From: Curtobacterium sp. MCPF17_002
GTDB taxonomy: Bacteria > Actinomycetota > Actinomycetes > Actinomycetales > Microbacteriaceae
Length of the DNA: 64,000 nucleotides
Assembly (NCBI RefSeq): GCF_003234115.2
Contig: NZ_CP126251.1
Location: forward strand, 3,348,001-3,412,000
Direction: 5' to 3'
Position numbers and translations under genes: made by a program. This document shows, in pieces, positions 51,697 through 59,060 of this stretch (its first letter is position 1; every line of letters starts with the position of its first letter). Below the pieces are notes generated by a model. It searched no databases, had not been told where the DNA came from, and worked only from the letters and a program-made list of their open reading frames with translations.

Positions 51697-52013
51697 GCCT
51701 GTCCTTCCAGTGTCCAGACGAGCGGGATGCCGTCGTCGTTGCCCGAGTAGTCGTCGTCCGCCTCGAGCAACGGGTTGATGACGTCCTGCCAGGCGGCGTT
51801 CACCGGGTCGCCGGCGAGCGACCGGCGCATCGCACGGTAGTCCTCGACCTCGATGAGGTGGACCAGGTCCTGCCCGTCCCGCCAGATGCTCCAGTTGGCG
51901 ACCCCGGCGGCACGGAGCCGCTCGACGAGTGCGGGCGGGATCGCGGCGTGCGCGTCCGCGTAGGCGGCCTCCTGGCCCGCCCGCAACCGTGTCCTCGAGA
52001 GGATCCGCTGCAT
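51693..52013 (-). CDS. L-rhamnose/L-fucose mutarotase family protein
   Basis: A 106-residue small ferredoxin-like-fold enzyme (RhaM/DUF718 family) that equilibrates sugar anomers. MQRILSRTRLRAGQEAAYAD, VANWSIWRDGQDLVHLIEVE and DYRAMRRSLAGDPVNAAWQD match the family. It shares one base with the fucosidase stop (TGATG) and overlaps the aldo/keto reductase gene. Here the likely job is supplying the fucose anomer used by the dehydrogenase. Confidence 0.87.
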   Translation of the reverse strand: MQRILSRTRLRAGQEAAYADAHAAIPPALVERLRAAGVANWSIWRDGQDLVHLIEVEDYRAMRRSLAGDPVNAAWQDVINPLLEADDDYSGNDDGIPLVWTLEGQA

Positions 52014-53338
52014 CAGTCGCGCAGGAAGAGCTCGACCACCGGCACCGCGACGTCGGGTCGGACGATCGGCAGGGTGAGCGTCAGCGTGCCGGCCGGCTGT
52101 CCGCCGAGTCCGGTGTTCTGCGCGCGGGTGCCCTCCGGGATCTCGCGGTGGTGGATCTCCGACGCGTCGTTGAGGAGCTGCGCGTACTCGACCTTCCCGG
52201 CGAGGCCGGGGAGGTGCACGTGCTCGAAGGGCCACGTGAAGAGGTGCAGGTACAGGCGGTTCCCGGCCTGCGTGTACACGGTGCCGGCCGGCGCCCGGAA
52301 CGACGACGGCCCGGCGCCGTAGACGGACCGCGCGTGCTGGTGCATCCACGAGCCCACCCCGGCGAGCGCCGTCCGTGCGACCCCGTCGAACTCCCCGCGA
52401 CCCGTCGGCCCGACGTTGAGGAGCATGTTGCCGTTGTTCGAGACCCCGTCGACGAGCATCCGGACGAGCAGGTCGACGCTCTTCACGTTGAGGTTGTCGC
52501 GGTCGTAGCCCCACGAGCCGTTGAGGGTCTGGCAGGCCTCCCACGGCACACGGACACCGTCGACCTCCATCGGCTTGTCCGGCTGGTACTGCTCCGGGGT
52601 GACGAGGTCGCCGGGGATGTCGAGCCGGTCGTTGACGATGATGCCGGGCTGCAGGCGCTTCGTCAGCGCCATGAGCTCCTCGGAACCCCATTCGTCGCGG
52701 CCCTTGCCGCCCCAGATGTCCTCGTGGTCGTTGTCCCGGTACGAGAAGTCGTAGAAGAGGTAGTCGATCCGGCCGTAGTCGGTCAGCAGCTCCGTCACCT
52801 GTCCGTGCAGGTAGTCGCGGTAGCGGGCCATGTCCCGGCCCTCGTTGAGCCGGGCGATCTCCTCCGGGGAGTCGTCGCGTCGCGGGTGCACCCCGTCGAT
52901 GGTGAAGTCCGGATGGTGCCAGTCGATGAGCGAGTGGTAGAACCCGACGCGCAGGCCCTCGGCGCGGACGGCGTCGACGAACTCGCGCACGATGTCCCGG
53001 CCGAACCGGGTGTTCGTGGCCTTGTAGTCCGTCAGCGCGCTGTCCCAGAGCGCGAAGCCCTCGTGGTGCTTCGTCGTGAGCACGACGTACTTCATCCCGG
53101 CCTCGCGGGCTCGGCGTGCCCAGTCGGCGGCGTCGAACAGGTCCGGGTCGAAGTGGTCGAAGTACTTCTGGTAGTCGGCGTCGGTGATCCGCTCGCGGTT
53201 CTTCACCCACTCGTGCCGTGCCGGCAGGGCGTAGAGCCCCCAGTGGATGAACATGCCGAACCGGTCGTGGCTGAACCACGCGGGCAGGCCGGTGGCGTCG
53301 GTCTCGGTCTGCGGCTCTGCAGGTGCGGTGATGGTCAT
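52013..53338 (-). CDS. GH29 alpha-L-fucosidase, cytoplasmic
   Basis: Releases L-fucose from fucosides. The 441-residue protein starts MTITAPAEPQTETDATGLPA then WFSHDRFGMFIHWGLYALPA, the GH29 entry motif; KYVVLTTKHHEGFALWDSAL and GLRVGFYHSLIDWHHPDFT follow, and the nucleophile Asp is expected in GRIDYLFYDFSY. The C-terminal 110 residues are a beta domain. No signal peptide, so imported fucosides are cut inside the cell, consistent with the ABC importer genes upstream in the operon. AAAGGAA precedes the ATG. Confidence 0.93.
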   Translation of the reverse strand: MTITAPAEPQTETDATGLPAWFSHDRFGMFIHWGLYALPARHEWVKNRERITDADYQKYFDHFDPDLFDAADWARRAREAGMKYVVLTTKHHEGFALWDSALTDYKATNTRFGRDIVREFVDAVRAEGLRVGFYHSLIDWHHPDFTIDGVHPRRDDSPEEIARLNEGRDMARYRDYLHGQVTELLTDYGRIDYLFYDFSYRDNDHEDIWGGKGRDEWGSEELMALTKRLQPGIIVNDRLDIPGDLVTPEQYQPDKPMEVDGVRVPWEACQTLNGSWGYDRDNLNVKSVDLLVRMLVDGVSNNGNMLLNVGPTGRGEFDGVARTALAGVGSWMHQHARSVYGAGPSSFRAPAGTVYTQAGNRLYLHLFTWPFEHVHLPGLAGKVEYAQLLNDASEIHHREIPEGTRAQNTGLGGQPAGTLTLTLPIVRPDVAVPVVELFLRD

Positions 53339-53357
53339 GAGGCCAGTGTTCCTTTCA

Positions 53358-53396
53358 GGACGGACGAAGGGGACGGACGAAGGGGACGGACGAAGG
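53358..53396. repeat. Three 13-bp tandem units between permease and fucosidase genes
   Basis: GGACGGACGAAGG is repeated three times exactly in the 71-base spacer. It would lie in the operon message just before the fucosidase ribosome site; no hairpin is obvious. Confidence 0.85.
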
Positions 53397-53409
53397 GGAA
53401 GGCGGGGCG

Positions 53410-54327
53410 TCAGCGGCCGCCGAGGCCGGAGGTGACGATGCCCTTGACGAGGTGCTTCTGGAGCAGGACGAGCAGGATCACGGTCGGCAGCATCGAGATC
53501 ACCGAGGCCGCCATCACGAGGTTCCACTCGGAGCCCTGCTGGCCGAAGAACTGCTGCAGGCCGAGCGGGATGGTGCCGTGGGCCTCGACGTCGTTCACGA
53601 CGACGAGCGGCCAGAGGAACGAGTTCCAGTACGAGATGAACGAGAACACCGCGAGCACGGCCATGGTCGGCCGGGCGAGCGGGAGCATCACCGAGAAGAA
53701 CGTCCGGATCGCTCCGGCACCGTCCACGCGGGCCGCGTCGTCGAGCTCCTGCGGCACGGTCAGGAAGAACTGCCGGACGAGGAAGGCGCCGAGCGCGGTG
53801 AAGGCCCACGGGATGATGAGCGCCTGGAAGGTGTCGACCCAGCCGAAGCCCTGCATCATCACGTACATCGGGATGACGAGGACGTCCTGCGGGATCATCA
53901 GGGTGACGAGGAACAGCAGGAACACCGTGTTCCGGCCGCGCCAGCGCAAGCGCGAGAACGCGTAGCCGGAGAGCACGGCCACGGCGACGTTGATCGCCGT
54001 CCCGACCGCCGCGACGAACACCCCGTTCAGGATGAACCGCGCGAACGGCAGGTAGGTGAACGCCTGCACGTAGTTGTCCCACTCGAGCGAGCGACCCCAG
54101 AGCGTCGGCGGGGTGGTGAACACCTGATCGGCGGGCTTGAGGCTCGTCGCGACCATGTAGATGAGCGGCGAGACGAACAGGAGCGTGACGAGGCAGAGCA
54201 GGGCGTACCCGATCGCGTGCCGGACCCGCCCCGGTCGTGGCGCGGACTTCGTCCTGGCGACGGCGCGGGGGTTGACCGTCCGGTTCGACGTGGTGGCACC
54301 GACGTGCCCGCGGACCGCTTCACTCAT
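53410..54327 (-). CDS. Carbohydrate ABC permease, MalG type
   Basis: A 305-residue permease with six membrane helices. The EAA loop that docks the ATPase is LDDAARVDGAGAIRTFFSVM followed by LPLARPTMAVLAVF; TSLKPADQVFTTPPTLWGRS and NYVQAFTYLPFARFILNGVF are typical of the MalG/UgpE class. The N-terminal 35 residues are a basic cytoplasmic extension. It overlaps the upstream permease gene by eight bases. Part of the putative fucoside importer. Confidence 0.93.
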   Translation of the reverse strand: MSEAVRGHVGATTSNRTVNPRAVARTKSAPRPGRVRHAIGYALLCLVTLLFVSPLIYMVATSLKPADQVFTTPPTLWGRSLEWDNYVQAFTYLPFARFILNGVFVAAVGTAINVAVAVLSGYAFSRLRWRGRNTVFLLFLVTLMIPQDVLVIPMYVMMQGFGWVDTFQALIIPWAFTALGAFLVRQFFLTVPQELDDAARVDGAGAIRTFFSVMLPLARPTMAVLAVFSFISYWNSFLWPLVVVNDVEAHGTIPLGLQQFFGQQGSEWNLVMAASVISMLPTVILLVLLQKHLVKGIVTSGLGGR

Positions 54328-55297
54328 AGTGCACCCACCGCTTCTGCCCGAGGAACTGGACGGCCGTGATCCCGAGGATGATGACGAACAGCACCCAGGC
54401 GCCGGCCGAGGCCAGACCGAGCTGCTGGTTCTGGAAGCCGGTGTTGTAGATGTACTGCACGAGGGTCTCCGTCGCGGTGCCCGGCCCGCCCTTCGTCAGG
54501 ACGAACGGTTGCACGAACACCTGGAACGAGGTGATCAGCGTCATCATCGTCGCGAAGAACACCGACGGCGAGATGAGCGGGAACTTGATGGCCCAGAAGG
54601 TCTGCCAGGCGTTCGCGCCGTCGAGCTGCGAGGCCTCGATCTGGTTCTCCGGCACGGCGTCGAGTGCCGCCGAGAAGATCAGCATGTTGTAGCCGAAGCC
54701 CTGCCACACGCTCATCGCGACGATGGCGAACATCGCCCAGTGCTCGTCGGCGAGGAAGTTCGGCGCGTGCACGCCGACGGTGGACTGCAGCGACGCGTCG
54801 ATCGCCCCACCGGGTTGGTACAGCATCCGCCACACGACGACGTTCGCGACGATCGGTGTGATGGTCGGGATGAAGAACAGGACGCGGAAGACGTGTCGAC
54901 CGGCGATCCGCGGTGTCAGCCAGGCGGCGAGCCCGAGCGACACGACGAGGTTCAGCGGCACGTACAGCACCACGAACAGTGCCGTGTTCAGCGCGACCGT
55001 GCGGAAGACCGGGTCGGCGAACAGTCGGGCGTAGTTCTCGATGCCGGCCCAGCTGCGCTCGCCGAGCATGGGCCAGTTCATGAAGCTGACGACGAGCGAC
55101 GCGATGATCGGGAACGCCGTGAAGACGACGAGTCCGATCGAGTGCGGTGCCGCGAACGCAGCCCCCCACCAGGAGCGGCGCCCGAGCGCGCTCGTGTCCT
55201 CGCCGCCCTTCCGCCGCGGGGTGGCGGCTCCGACCGCGATCGCGGTGGCGACCGCGGGGACGGCCGCTTCGGCCGGTGGGTCCTGGATGGTGGTCAT
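54320..55297 (-). CDS. Carbohydrate ABC permease, MalF/UgpA type
   Basis: A 325-residue permease with six helices. FIPTITPIVANVVVWRMLYQ, LIFSAALDAVPENQIEASQL followed by DGANAWQTFWAIKFPLISPS (EAA loop) and GLASAGAWVLFVIILGITAV match the MalF/UgpA class. It follows the binding protein by 105 bases, across a repeat-built hairpin that may lower its expression relative to the binding protein. No ATPase gene is nearby, so a shared MsiK-like ATPase probably energises the system. Confidence 0.92.
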   Translation of the reverse strand: MTTIQDPPAEAAVPAVATAIAVGAATPRRKGGEDTSALGRRSWWGAAFAAPHSIGLVVFTAFPIIASLVVSFMNWPMLGERSWAGIENYARLFADPVFRTVALNTALFVVLYVPLNLVVSLGLAAWLTPRIAGRHVFRVLFFIPTITPIVANVVVWRMLYQPGGAIDASLQSTVGVHAPNFLADEHWAMFAIVAMSVWQGFGYNMLIFSAALDAVPENQIEASQLDGANAWQTFWAIKFPLISPSVFFATMMTLITSFQVFVQPFVLTKGGPGTATETLVQYIYNTGFQNQQLGLASAGAWVLFVIILGITAVQFLGQKRWVHYE

Positions 55298-55348
55298 GCG
55301 ACGACCTCCTCGTCGTTCGCGCGGTCCTGGGTGGGGTGGAGACGGACG

Positions 55349-55380
55349 GGAGGCGCGGGGCGGGGTCGACCCGCGCCTCC
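55349..55380 (-). terminator. Repeat-built hairpin between binding protein and permease genes
   Basis: GGAGGCGCGGG and CCCGCGCCTCC form a perfect 11-bp stem around GCGGGGTCGA. Inside an operon this may protect the upstream message for the binding protein or attenuate the permeases. One arm continues as CCTCCAGTCCGG, a dispersed-repeat half. Confidence 0.75.
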
Positions 55381-55402
55381 AGTCCGGCGGGTGGCGCGCT
55401 GG

Positions 55403-56641
55403 CTACTGCGTGCCGAGCTGACCGGCGATCGAGGACATGGTCGCCTTGCCGGAGGTCTGCCCGTTCACCGCCTGCAGCGCGTACTGCGTGAACAGCTGGG
55501 AGAGCTGGTCGCTCTGCTTGTTCCCGAGGAGCGGGGACGACTTCGCGAGTGCTGCCTTGAGCGCGGGCTCGGCGCCCTCGATGCCGGCGCTGGAGTACCA
55601 GGCCGCCTGCGCCGCGGTGCGACCGGGGAACGCGCGACCCTGTTCGGCGAGCGAGGTCAGGACCTTCTCGCTGGTCATCGTCTGCACGGCCTTGAACGCC
55701 TGCTCCGGGTACTTGCACTGCTTCGAGACGCCGAAGCCGGAGCCGGCGGCGAAGGTCGACGGACCCGAGGTGCCGGCGGGGAGCGTCGTGACGCCCAGGT
55801 CGAACTTCACCTTGGCCTTCTGGCTGATGAGCGACCACGGACCGTCGGTGTACATCGCGACCTTGCCGGCGGCGAAGTCGTTTCCCGGTGTCGACGAGTC
55901 CGACGACGCCTGCGTCGCGTAGCCCTTCTTCACGAGCGTCGAGAGCCAGTCGAGGCCGTCCGCGAACTTCGCGTTCGACGCGTCGAGCTTGCCGTCGGAC
56001 GTGATCACCCGGCCGCCGTTGTAGCCGTAGACCATCGACTCGAGGTTGAGGTCGCTGACCGTCGAACCGAACTCGGTGATGCCCTTCGCCTTGAGCGCAG
56101 CGCCCGCCGCCTCGAAGTCGTCGACCGTCCAGCCCGGCTTCGGCTCGGCGACGCCGGCCTGCTTGAAGAGGTCGCGGTTGTAGAACATCATGATGGGCCC
56201 GGTGTCGTACGGCAGGCCGTAGAGCTTCCCGTCGACCTTCATGCCGTCGAGCGCCGTGCTGTCGAACGCGGACAGGTCGGTGCCGTCCTTCTCGGCGAGG
56301 TCGTCGAGGGGCAGCAGCGACGACGTGTAGTTCGCGGCGCGGAGCGACTGCATGCTCACGACGCACTGGGCGCCGCCGGCACTCAGCTGCGTGCTGAGCT
56401 TCGTGAAGTAGTTCTCGAACGGTGCGCCCTGGATCGTCAGGGTGATGCCGTCCTCGCTCTTCACGGTGTCGGCGACCTTCTGCCAGGCGGCCTTGTCCTC
56501 CTTCCCGGCGATCCACATGGACCAGGTCAGGGCGTCCTTCGACTGGCTCCCACCGGCACTGCTGCCGGAGGAACAGCCGGTGAGCACGAGGGCCGCGGCA
56601 GCTGCTGCCGCGAGCCCGGCGATCATTCGTCGTCGTTGCAT
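55403..56641 (-). CDS. Sugar-binding lipoprotein of the fucoside ABC importer
   Basis: A 412-residue family 1 extracellular binding protein. RRRMIAGLAAAAAAALVLTG ends in a lipobox with Cys 23. The mature part shows ALTWSMWIAGKEDKAAWQKV, LYGLPYDTGPIMMFYNRDLF KQAG, GKVAMYTDGPWSLISQ and TFAAGSGFGVSKQCKYPEQA FKAV, as in sugar receptors. It follows the fuconate dehydratase gene by 50 bases and precedes two permeases, all on one strand; the ligand is most likely an L-fucoside or fucosyl-oligosaccharide. An internal Cys pair is absent. Confidence 0.92.
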   Translation of the reverse strand: MQRRRMIAGLAAAAAAALVLTGCSSGSSAGGSQSKDALTWSMWIAGKEDKAAWQKVADTVKSEDGITLTIQGAPFENYFTKLSTQLSAGGAQCVVSMQSLRAANYTSSLLPLDDLAEKDGTDLSAFDSTALDGMKVDGKLYGLPYDTGPIMMFYNRDLFKQAGVAEPKPGWTVDDFEAAGAALKAKGITEFGSTVSDLNLESMVYGYNGGRVITSDGKLDASNAKFADGLDWLSTLVKKGYATQASSDSSTPGNDFAAGKVAMYTDGPWSLISQKAKVKFDLGVTTLPAGTSGPSTFAAGSGFGVSKQCKYPEQAFKAVQTMTSEKVLTSLAEQGRAFPGRTAAQAAWYSSAGIEGAEPALKAALAKSSPLLGNKQSDQLSQLFTQYALQAVNGQTSGKATMSSIAGQLGTQ

Positions 56642-56691
56642 CGGAGTCTCCACTTCGTCGTGGTGATCGGGTGAGGGTGTGGGCGTGGTGG

Positions 56692-58026
56692 TCAGGCGAC
56701 GCGGACCGCGTCGGGGATGTCCTCGGCCGTGCCGGCCCAGACCGGGCCGTCCGGGAACGAGTACGTGTCGAGGGTTTCGGCGAGCATCTCGGTGCCGGCG
56801 CCGGGCGCGGTCGGCGGCCAGTACCGGCCGTCGTGGACGTCCACCGGGGTCACGAAGTGCTCGTGCAGGTGGTCGACGAACTCGATGCACCGGGAGTCGA
56901 CCTCGCCGGTCAGCGCGACCGCGTCGAACATCGAGAGGTGCTGGACGGCCTCGCACAGGCCGACGCCGCCGGCGTGCGGGCACACCCGGACGCCGTGCTT
57001 CGCCGCGAGGAGCAGGATCGCGAGGTTCTCGTTCACCCCGGCGACCCGGGTGGCGTCGATCTGCAGGACGCTCATCGCGCGGGCCTGGATGAGCTGCTTC
57101 GCGATGACCCGGTTCGCCATGTGCTCCCCCGTCGCCACCGGGATCGGGGCGATGCGGCGGGCGATCTCGGCGTGCGCGAGGACGTCGTCGGGGCTCGTCG
57201 GCTCCTCGACCCAGGCGATGTCGAACGGGCGCAGCCGCTCGATCCAGGCGACGGCCTCGTCGAGGTCCCAGCGCTGGTTCGCGTCGATGGCGATCCGGAT
57301 GTCGGGGCCGACGGTGGCGCGGGCGATGCCCATCCGTCGGACGTCCTCGTCGACGTCGCCGCCGACCTTGAGCTTGATCTGGGCGAAGCCCTCGTCGACG
57401 GCTTCACGGCAGAGCCGGGCGAGCTTCTCGTCGTCGTAGCCGAGCCAGCCCGGGGTGGTCGTGTACGCCGGGTAGCCCTCGCGCTCGAGCCGTTCGCGGC
57501 GTTCGGCCCGGAGGGGTTCGGCGTCGCGGAACAGTCCGAGCGCCTCGTCGGGCGTGATCGCGTCGGTGAGGTACCGGAAGTCCACGAGGTCGACGAGCGC
57601 CTCGGGGCTGAGACCCGCCAGCAGCGCCCACAGGGGTTGCCCGGCGCGCTTCGCCCGGAGGTCCCAGAGCGCGTTCACCACGGCGCCGATCGCCATGTGC
57701 ATGACGCCCTTCTCCGGGCCGAGCCAGCGGAGCTGCGAGTCGTGCACGAGGGCGCGCCAGGTGCCGCCCATGTCGTCGAGGAGTGCTTCGGCGTCCGCGC
57801 CGACGACGTGGTCGCGGAGGGCTGCGATCGCCGCCTCCTGCACCTCGTTGCCGCGGCCGATGGTGAAGACGAAGCCGGTGCCGACGTGCCCGTCGAGGGC
57901 GTCCGTGGCGATCTCGACGTAGGCGGCGGAGTAGTCGGGTGCCGGGTTCATCGCGTCGGACCCGTCGTGTTCCCGTGAGGTCGGGAACCGGATGTCGCGC
58001 ACGCGCAGACCGGTGATGCGGCTCAT
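56692..58026 (-). CDS. L-fuconate dehydratase
   Basis: Enolase-superfamily enzyme converting L-fuconate to 2-keto-3-deoxy-L-fuconate. The 444-residue sequence has the characteristic KxK in [20 protein letters not shown], metal ligands in [30 protein letters not shown] and [40 protein letters not shown], and [20 protein letters not shown] with the catalytic His, a pattern specific to fuconate dehydratases. First gene of the minus-strand operon, with a TTGACA promoter carrying a perfect operator. The substrate assignment anchors the whole locus as L-fucose catabolism. Confidence 0.94.
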   Translation of the reverse strand: MSRITGLRVRDIRFPTSREHDGSDAMNPAPDYSAAYVEIATDALDGHVGTGFVFTIGRGNEVQEAAIAALRDHVVGADAEALLDDMGGTWRALVHDSQLRWLGPEKGVMHMAIGAVVNALWDLRAKRAGQPLWALLAGLSPEALVDLVDFRYLTDAITPDEALGLFRDAEPLRAERRERLEREGYPAYTTTPGWLGYDDEKLARLCREAVDEGFAQIKLKVGGDVDEDVRRMGIARATVGPDIRIAIDANQRWDLDEAVAWIERLRPFDIAWVEEPTSPDDVLAHAEIARRIAPIPVATGEHMANRVIAKQLIQARAMSVLQIDATRVAGVNENLAILLLAAKHGVRVCPHAGGVGLCEAVQHLSMFDAVALTGEVDSRCIEFVDHLHEHFVTPVDVHDGRYWPPTAPGAGTEMLAETLDTYSFPDGPVWAGTAEDIPDAVRVA

Positions 58027-58068
58027 CGTGTCTCCTGCCCGTCCGGTCTCCGTCGACCGAACGAGGCA

Positions 58069-58097
58069 ATCGAAACATCCGATGTCTCTGCTGTCAA
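58069..58097 (-). promoter_or_regulatory. Promoter of the fuconate dehydratase operon
   Basis: On the minus strand TTGACA (58097-58092), 17 bases and TTCGAT (58074-58069) lie about 45 bases before the ATG. The spacer contains the fucose operator. Confidence 0.7.
58075..58085. promoter_or_regulatory. Candidate fucose operator 3 (perfect palindrome)
   Basis: ACATCCGATGT (ACATCGGATGT on the minus strand) is a perfect 5-1-5 palindrome between the -35 and -10 of the fuconate dehydratase promoter. It is the best copy of the motif. Confidence 0.75.
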
Positions 58098-58178
58098 GAC
58101 CCGAGTTGGTTGCGTTTCAGCCACGAAGCGCGGCGAGTCGTCCGATGACTCGGCACCGGCGCGCTGGCGGGGGGGGCC
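58098..58178. other. Upstream part of the fucD-tetR spacer, nothing recognised
   Basis: Eighty bases upstream of the fucose promoter with a G-run (58167-58176) and no gene, hairpin or operator that I can support. The rest of this 338-base spacer is filled by repeat element C and a long hairpin. Confidence 0.5.
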
Positions 58179-58297
58179 ATTCCGCTCGTAGTGGGTCGTT
58201 CCGCGCGTAGGAAGCCGTTCCGCTCGTAGGAAGCAGGAATTTCCTGCCCCCTATGCGCGAAAGCGCTTTCTACCGCAGCTGCGATGGGTCGGAACGC
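58179..58297. repeat. 19-bp tandem repeat element, copy C
   Basis: Three direct units (58179-58197, 58198-58216, 58217-58235; GTTCCGCGCGTAGGAAGCC type) are followed by GGAATTTCC, TGCCCCCTATGCGCG, AAAGCGCTTT and GCGATGGGTCGGAACGCG. It has the same direct-units-then-inverted-unit plan as copies A and B. Confidence 0.85.
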
Positions 58298-58356
58298 GAC
58301 CACGGCCTGGAGGCGCGGTGCGGGTCCGACCTGCACCGCGCCTCCAGGCCGTGGTC
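58298..58356 (-). terminator. 24-bp perfect hairpin built from dispersed repeats
   Basis: Arms 58298-58321 and 58333-58356 pair perfectly; each contains GGCCTGGAGGCGCGGTGC or its complement. It lies nine bases after the tetR stop on the minus strand and is the strongest repeat-built hairpin in the window. Confidence 0.9.
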
Positions 58357-58364
58357 AGGCTGGG

Positions 58365-58988
58365 TCAGGACGTGGCGAGCCGGCCCATCTCGGCGACCAC
58401 GCCGCGGAGCCGGTCCGCCAGCTCGTCGTGCGTGCCGACCGTGAAGCGGTGCGCGGCCTCGATGGCCGCCGCCATCACGAGGGTCACCGCGGTCCGCGCT
58501 GAGTCGGCGTCGGCGCGCTCCGATGCGACCTCGTGGATCGCGAGCCGTGCATCCGCCATCCACTGCAGCATCGTCGGCACCATCTCCGGCCGCGCCTGGA
58601 CGAGCTCCTTCATGCGGCGACGGTCCTCGGGGAGGGTCACCGTCTGCGCGACGAGGTCACAGAGGTCCGACACGAGCGGCCCCTCGCCGACGAGGAACGC
58701 GGCACGGGCCGCATCCGGCACCGTCGTGGCGGGGAGCCCCAGCGCGGCGTTGCCCTTCGACGGGAAGTAGTTGAAGAACGTGCGGGGCGAGACCCCCGCG
58801 GAGGAGCAGATCTCCTCGACCGTGACGCCCGCGAGCCCCCGGCCGGTCACGAGCTCGAGCGCGGCCCCGTGGATGGCGGCCCGGGTCTGCTGCTTCTTGC
58901 GCTCCCGCAGGCCGCCGTCGGCGGGCGCCTCGGTGTTGGTCGCTTCGGCGGTGGTCGCTTCGGTGGTGGTCGCTTCGGTGGTGGTCAC
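58365..58988 (-). CDS. TetR-family regulator
   Basis: A 207-residue regulator with HTH in RAAIHGAALELVTGRGLAGV, TVEEICSSAGVSPRTFFNYF PSK and an AcrR-like C-domain. I chose GTG at 58988 with AGGAG seven bases upstream. Residues 2-20 are a Thr/Glu/Ala repeat (TTTEATTTEATTAEA) encoded by three 15-bp units at 58936-58980. It lies downstream of a 14-TM efflux pump gene on the same strand, separated by a hairpin; it probably represses that pump through the palindrome at 61167. Confidence 0.9.
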   Translation of the reverse strand: MTTTEATTTEATTAEATNTEAPADGGLRERKKQQTRAAIHGAALELVTGRGLAGVTVEEICSSAGVSPRTFFNYFPSKGNAALGLPATTVPDAARAAFLVGEGPLVSDLCDLVAQTVTLPEDRRRMKELVQARPEMVPTMLQWMADARLAIHEVASERADADSARTAVTLVMAAAIEAAHRFTVGTHDELADRLRGVVAEMGRLATS

Positions 58989-59023
58989 GTGCTGCTCCTG
59001 GTGTGGCACGGGTCATGCGGAGC

Positions 59024-59053
59024 GGGGCCTCCTGGCTGGTGGCAGGAGGCCCC
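59024..59053 (-). terminator. Hairpin between the pump and tetR genes
   Basis: GGGGCCTCCTG and CAGGAGGCCCC form an 11-bp stem around an eight-base loop, just after the pump stop codon. Confidence 0.75.
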
Positions 59054-59060
59054 GATCGGC

